From assembly GCF_934754925.1 (NCBI RefSeq), contig NZ_CAKVJA010000038.1, forward strand, positions 1 through 26,215: a stretch of DNA of 26,215 nt, written 5' to 3'. The stretch's first letter is position 1. Each line of letters starts with the position of its first letter. The translations under genes and the position numbers were made by a program. The notes below the pieces were generated by a model. That model was not told the origin of the DNA. It saw nothing but the letters and a program-made list of their open reading frames with translations, and searched no databases. Origin of the DNA: an uncultured Clostridium sp. Its GTDB lineage: Bacteria > Bacillota > Clostridia > Clostridiales > Clostridiaceae. Below, piece after piece: positions 23,484-26,215 of the stretch.

Positions 23484-25958
23484 TTACTCCGATAAGTATA
23501 AATCTAAGTTATCTACAACCGTATTTATAGCCTCCTCTAAAGATATTTCACCCTGTGCATATAAATTAAATTGCTTTGCAACTTCTGTTAATAATACTGT
23601 ATTTACTGTTGCCGCAACATTTAAACTTTCTATTTCACCCTTTAATCTATTTACATCTTCACCATTAGGAAGTAACATATTTACTTCTTTTGAATTTCCA
23701 AATTCATCTCCCCATCCCCAAGTACCTTGAATATAGTGATTTGTTGCTTCATCAAATTCTAACTCATTTCCTTCTTCCTTCATTTTTTCTGTAGAAAAAG
23801 CATTTTCAAACGTATTAGTATTTATACTAAATCCTCCATCAGAATACATTACATTAGAATTAGCATTTATTAATGATACTATGATTTCTTTAGCTTGGTC
23901 TTTATTTTTTCCCTTTGCATTAATTCCAACTAAGTTTGACGGAATAAATATATTCTCATCTCCTCTAGTTAAAACCTTATAATCCATTTCAGGTGAATTA
24001 TTTAAAAGGGTAACCATAGACCCATAATCATAAGTCCCTGCAAGTCCACCTAAAGATAATAATGAATTTCTTTCAAATAAAAATGAATCTGCATAAATAG
24101 ATGGATTTAAATAATATTGTAAATCATATACTTCATAGTCTTCTTCGCTATATTCTTCATCAATATCCTCTTCAATATCACTACTTACAGAATTATCTTG
24201 ATCATATCCCTCTAATTGAGAGTATTTATCTTCCATAGTTGCCATATATGATTCCTCATTAGCTTGAAGTGCAGCGTACATTTCATTAGCTTTTTCAAAG
24301 AAATTTCTTAATGCATCTTCATTTATAGTATCATCTTCGTTTAACCAATCATTTCCATACAAGTAGTATAATGAATAAACTAAAGAACTTCCAGTAAAGT
24401 AATTATCAAATATCCTTTTTTCACTTTGAGTTGATAATTTTTTTGTTAACTCAACTAATGAATCTAAATCAGAAACTGAATTAATATCTTCTTTATTACC
24501 TAATAATATTGGATATTTAAATGATGTAGGTATTTGATATATCTTTCCATCATTAGTGTATGCATCTACAATATTCTTGAATATTGTTCCATCTTCTACT
24601 AAAGGATTTATAACATCACTTATATCTTCTAATAAACCTTTTTCAATATATGACTCTGCTGATAATCCATCTAATATTATTATATCTGGTCCATTTCCAG
24701 CCATTATTTCAGTATTTAAATTTTTAAGTGCATCTGATTGAGTTGTTCCATCACCATAAGTTAAACCAATTTCATACTTAACATAAGTATCTGGATGTTC
24801 TTTTGCATAGCTTGAAATAGCTTGTCTAATTGAATAATTTTCTAACATTGAATATACCACAAGTTGATTTTCTGGAACTGATGGTATATTTGCATCATAA
24901 GCAAAATTAATAATTGAAGCTCCAGATTGAGTATTAGACCAATCACTAAATGCAGTTAAGAATTCACCATTACTTTTTTCAATAAATGCCATTAAATACA
25001 TTTCGCTATCACCAAAAGATGAAATTGCAGAATCAACTAATTGATTTACTTTTTTACTTTTCATATCATACTCATATAAGCCTAAAGTATTATAATAATA
25101 TATTTTATCTTTACTTCCTGAATTAACGAAATTTGGATAATAATTAGAGTTTTCAGATATTGTTGCCTTTTCTAAAGCTTCTAAATTACCTTTTTCTTTC
25201 CCATTAGTAGTATCATATTCTACCAATGAATCCAATTCATATATAATTAATGAATCACCTACTAAGAAAAAGTCATTTATCCATTCTTCAGCTTCATATA
25301 TATTCTTTTCTTCAAAAGTTTTACCATCAAATTGAACTATTTTTTCATTATTACTACCTGCAGTAAAGAATACATCTCCATTTAAACTACATTTGAAGTT
25401 ATTATAACCCATTTCCATTGAATCATCGTCGTTATATATTGAAAGGTCTAAATCAATATCAGTTAAATTTCCATCTGTATCTACTGTAGCATACTTATAT
25501 TCAGGTTCTTCATAAGTAAATTCTTCTGATATTGCTCCATCATCACTGTCTACTGACATAGAGTCATCTACTACTCCTTCTTCCATTTCTGTAACGGGTT
25601 CTTGAAAATAATAAGATAATAGTATTGTTCCATCACTTAAATATCCTATATTATTAGTATATGTTTCCTTTCCTTCTTCTTTAGGTAACTCTATAGCTTC
25701 TTCCGTCCATGTTTTTCCTCCATCTTCAGAAACAAAAGCTACTGGAGTGAAATCCTCTGTTGAATATCCAATCATACCTATTTTATCATTATCTAATAAA
25801 CTTAAATTTTTGACCTCAACTCCTTCTGGAACTTGATATCTCTCTTCAACATATCTCCCCATTGATGATTTTCCACTATCCTTTGAACAACCTACTATCC
25901 CTAAGGATAACGTTAATGTTAAAGCTATTGAAATTATCTTTTTCAATCTTATTCTCAT
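23484..25958 (-). CDS. Lipoprotein fusing a propeller-like domain to a family 1 solute-binding domain
   Basis: An 824-aa lipoprotein, about twice the usual length of a sugar-binding protein. The signal peptide ends in GIVG-C24, a lipobox. Residues about 40-355 hold beta-rich repeats including an Asp-box-like SEDGGKTW (about 77-84), as in BNR/sialidase-type propellers. From about 364 (NQLVVYSM) it is a family 1 extracellular solute-binding domain, with NTEIMAGNGPDIIIL and NDGKIYQIPTS. An acidic linker-like insert rich in Glu/Asp/Tyr lies at about 600-620. I choose the ATG at 25956-25958; the in-frame ATG just upstream is part of the ribosome site ATGGAGG. It is the first gene of the transporter operon, with no ATPase visible. 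Confidence 0.87.
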   Translation of the reverse strand: MRIRLKKIISIALTLTLSLGIVGCSKDSGKSSMGRYVEERYQVPEGVEVKNLSLLDNDKIGMIGYSTEDFTPVAFVSEDGGKTWTEEAIELPKEEGKETYTNNIGYLSDGTILLSYYFQEPVTEMEEGVVDDSMSVDSDDGAISEEFTYEEPEYKYATVDTDGNLTDIDLDLSIYNDDDSMEMGYNNFKCSLNGDVFFTAGSNNEKIVQFDGKTFEEKNIYEAEEWINDFFLVGDSLIIYELDSLVEYDTTNGKEKGNLEALEKATISENSNYYPNFVNSGSKDKIYYYNTLGLYEYDMKSKKVNQLVDSAISSFGDSEMYLMAFIEKSNGEFLTAFSDWSNTQSGASIINFAYDANIPSVPENQLVVYSMLENYSIRQAISSYAKEHPDTYVKYEIGLTYGDGTTQSDALKNLNTEIMAGNGPDIIILDGLSAESYIEKGLLEDISDVINPLVEDGTIFKNIVDAYTNDGKIYQIPTSFKYPILLGNKEDINSVSDLDSLVELTKKLSTQSEKRIFDNYFTGSSLVYSLYYLYGNDWLNEDDTINEDALRNFFEKANEMYAALQANEESYMATMEDKYSQLEGYDQDNSVSSDIEEDIDEEYSEEDYEVYDLQYYLNPSIYADSFLFERNSLLSLGGLAGTYDYGSMVTLLNNSPEMDYKVLTRGDENIFIPSNLVGINAKGKNKDQAKEIIVSLINANSNVMYSDGGFSINTNTFENAFSTEKMKEEGNELEFDEATNHYIQGTWGWGDEFGNSKEVNMLLPNGEDVNRLKGEIESLNVAATVNTVLLTEVAKQFNLYAQGEISLEEAINTVVDNLDLYLSE

Positions 25959-26054
25959 ACTTACCTCCATAATATTTATAAATTATTTGCATTTTATTTC
26001 ATAATATCATTTATTATTATATTTTTCCACAAAAACCCTATTATAAATTCTTAC

Positions 26055-26133
26055 GAACTTTTCATTAAAAATAATAAACTATATAATATTATTCTCCTTA
26101 TCTAATTAAACAGAAGAATATTCTGAAAAGTTC
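26055..26133. repeat. Spaced inverted repeat and palindrome upstream of the transporter operon
   Basis: GAACTTTTCA (26055-26064) and TGAAAAGTTC (26124-26133) form a 10-bp inverted repeat 59 bp apart; the overlapping palindrome AGAATATTCT is at 26115-26124. Both lie 97-175 bp upstream of the lipoprotein ATG. They may be operator sites for a repressor or DNA-looping regulator. The rest of 25971-26215 shows no gene and no convincing promoter. Confidence 0.4.
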
Positions 26134-26215
26134 CATATTTTATATTTTTAACTATTTTATATCATATTTCTTAAATTAATATTAATATATTATTAATTTA
26201 ATCTTACAAAAAAGG

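Noticed and set aside
25971..26215. Riboswitch or RNA leader upstream of the lipoprotein gene
   Set aside because: Only short AT-rich inverted repeats are visible; no conserved riboswitch core or T-box sequence could be recognised.

Overview
This is an AT-rich window (about 27-28% G+C by eye) with purine-rich GGAGG ribosome binding sites and A/T-ending codons. Its gene content fits an anaerobic low-GC Firmicute, most likely Clostridium sensu stricto: a class I hybrid cluster protein, GapN-type dehydrogenase, short flavodoxin, hemerythrin, DUF1858 proteins, and VanR/VanS-like two-component systems. The species cannot be fixed from the sequence. No tRNA, rRNA, CRISPR array or insertion sequence was seen. 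Nearly everything is on the minus strand except the three-gene block at 15.3-18.8 kb.

Region 1 (1-8.1 kb) is a redox / nitrosative-stress block: a DUF1858 protein (cut by the window start), an unrecognised 212-aa protein, an operon flavodoxin - gapN - globin-less flavohemoprotein-type reductase - 42-aa small ORF, a CRP/FNR regulator with an N-terminal cysteine cluster, a small cupin, hybrid cluster protein Hcp, a hemerythrin protein, and a second DUF1858 protein. The hemerythrin and DUF1858 genes are adjacent and together resemble a split RIC/YtfE/ScdA iron-centre repair protein. Four promoters here share a 14-bp dyad (three of type GTAAC-N4-GTTAC, one of type TTGAT-N4-ATCAA) placed exactly 22 bp upstream of a good -10 hexamer, i.e. 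centred near -41.5 from the inferred start. That is the geometry of class II CRP/FNR activation and ties the block into one regulon, or two related ones.

Region 2 (8.1-13.1 kb) holds a CPA2-type cation/proton antiporter, a two-component system (OmpR-type regulator plus a large multi-pass kinase), and a DedA-family membrane protein whose promoter is covered by a 39-bp near-perfect palindrome.

Region 3 (13.2-18.9 kb) has a second two-component system on the minus strand, divergent from a plus-strand operon of VTC-domain protein, DUF4956 membrane protein and a membrane-anchored CotH-type kinase with Met-rich tandem repeats. An 11-bp tandem direct repeat in the shared intergenic region is a good candidate site for the response regulator.

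Region 4 (18.9-26.2 kb) has a DUF1653 protein, then a tightly packed five-gene minus-strand operon joining ABC-importer parts (a lipoprotein that fuses a propeller-like domain to a family 1 solute-binding domain, plus MalF- and MalG-like permeases) to exporter-like parts (a MacA/HlyD-like adaptor and a MacB-core-like membrane protein). No ATPase is encoded in the window. This hybrid operon and the shared promoter architecture of region 1 are the most promising candidates for undescribed biology.
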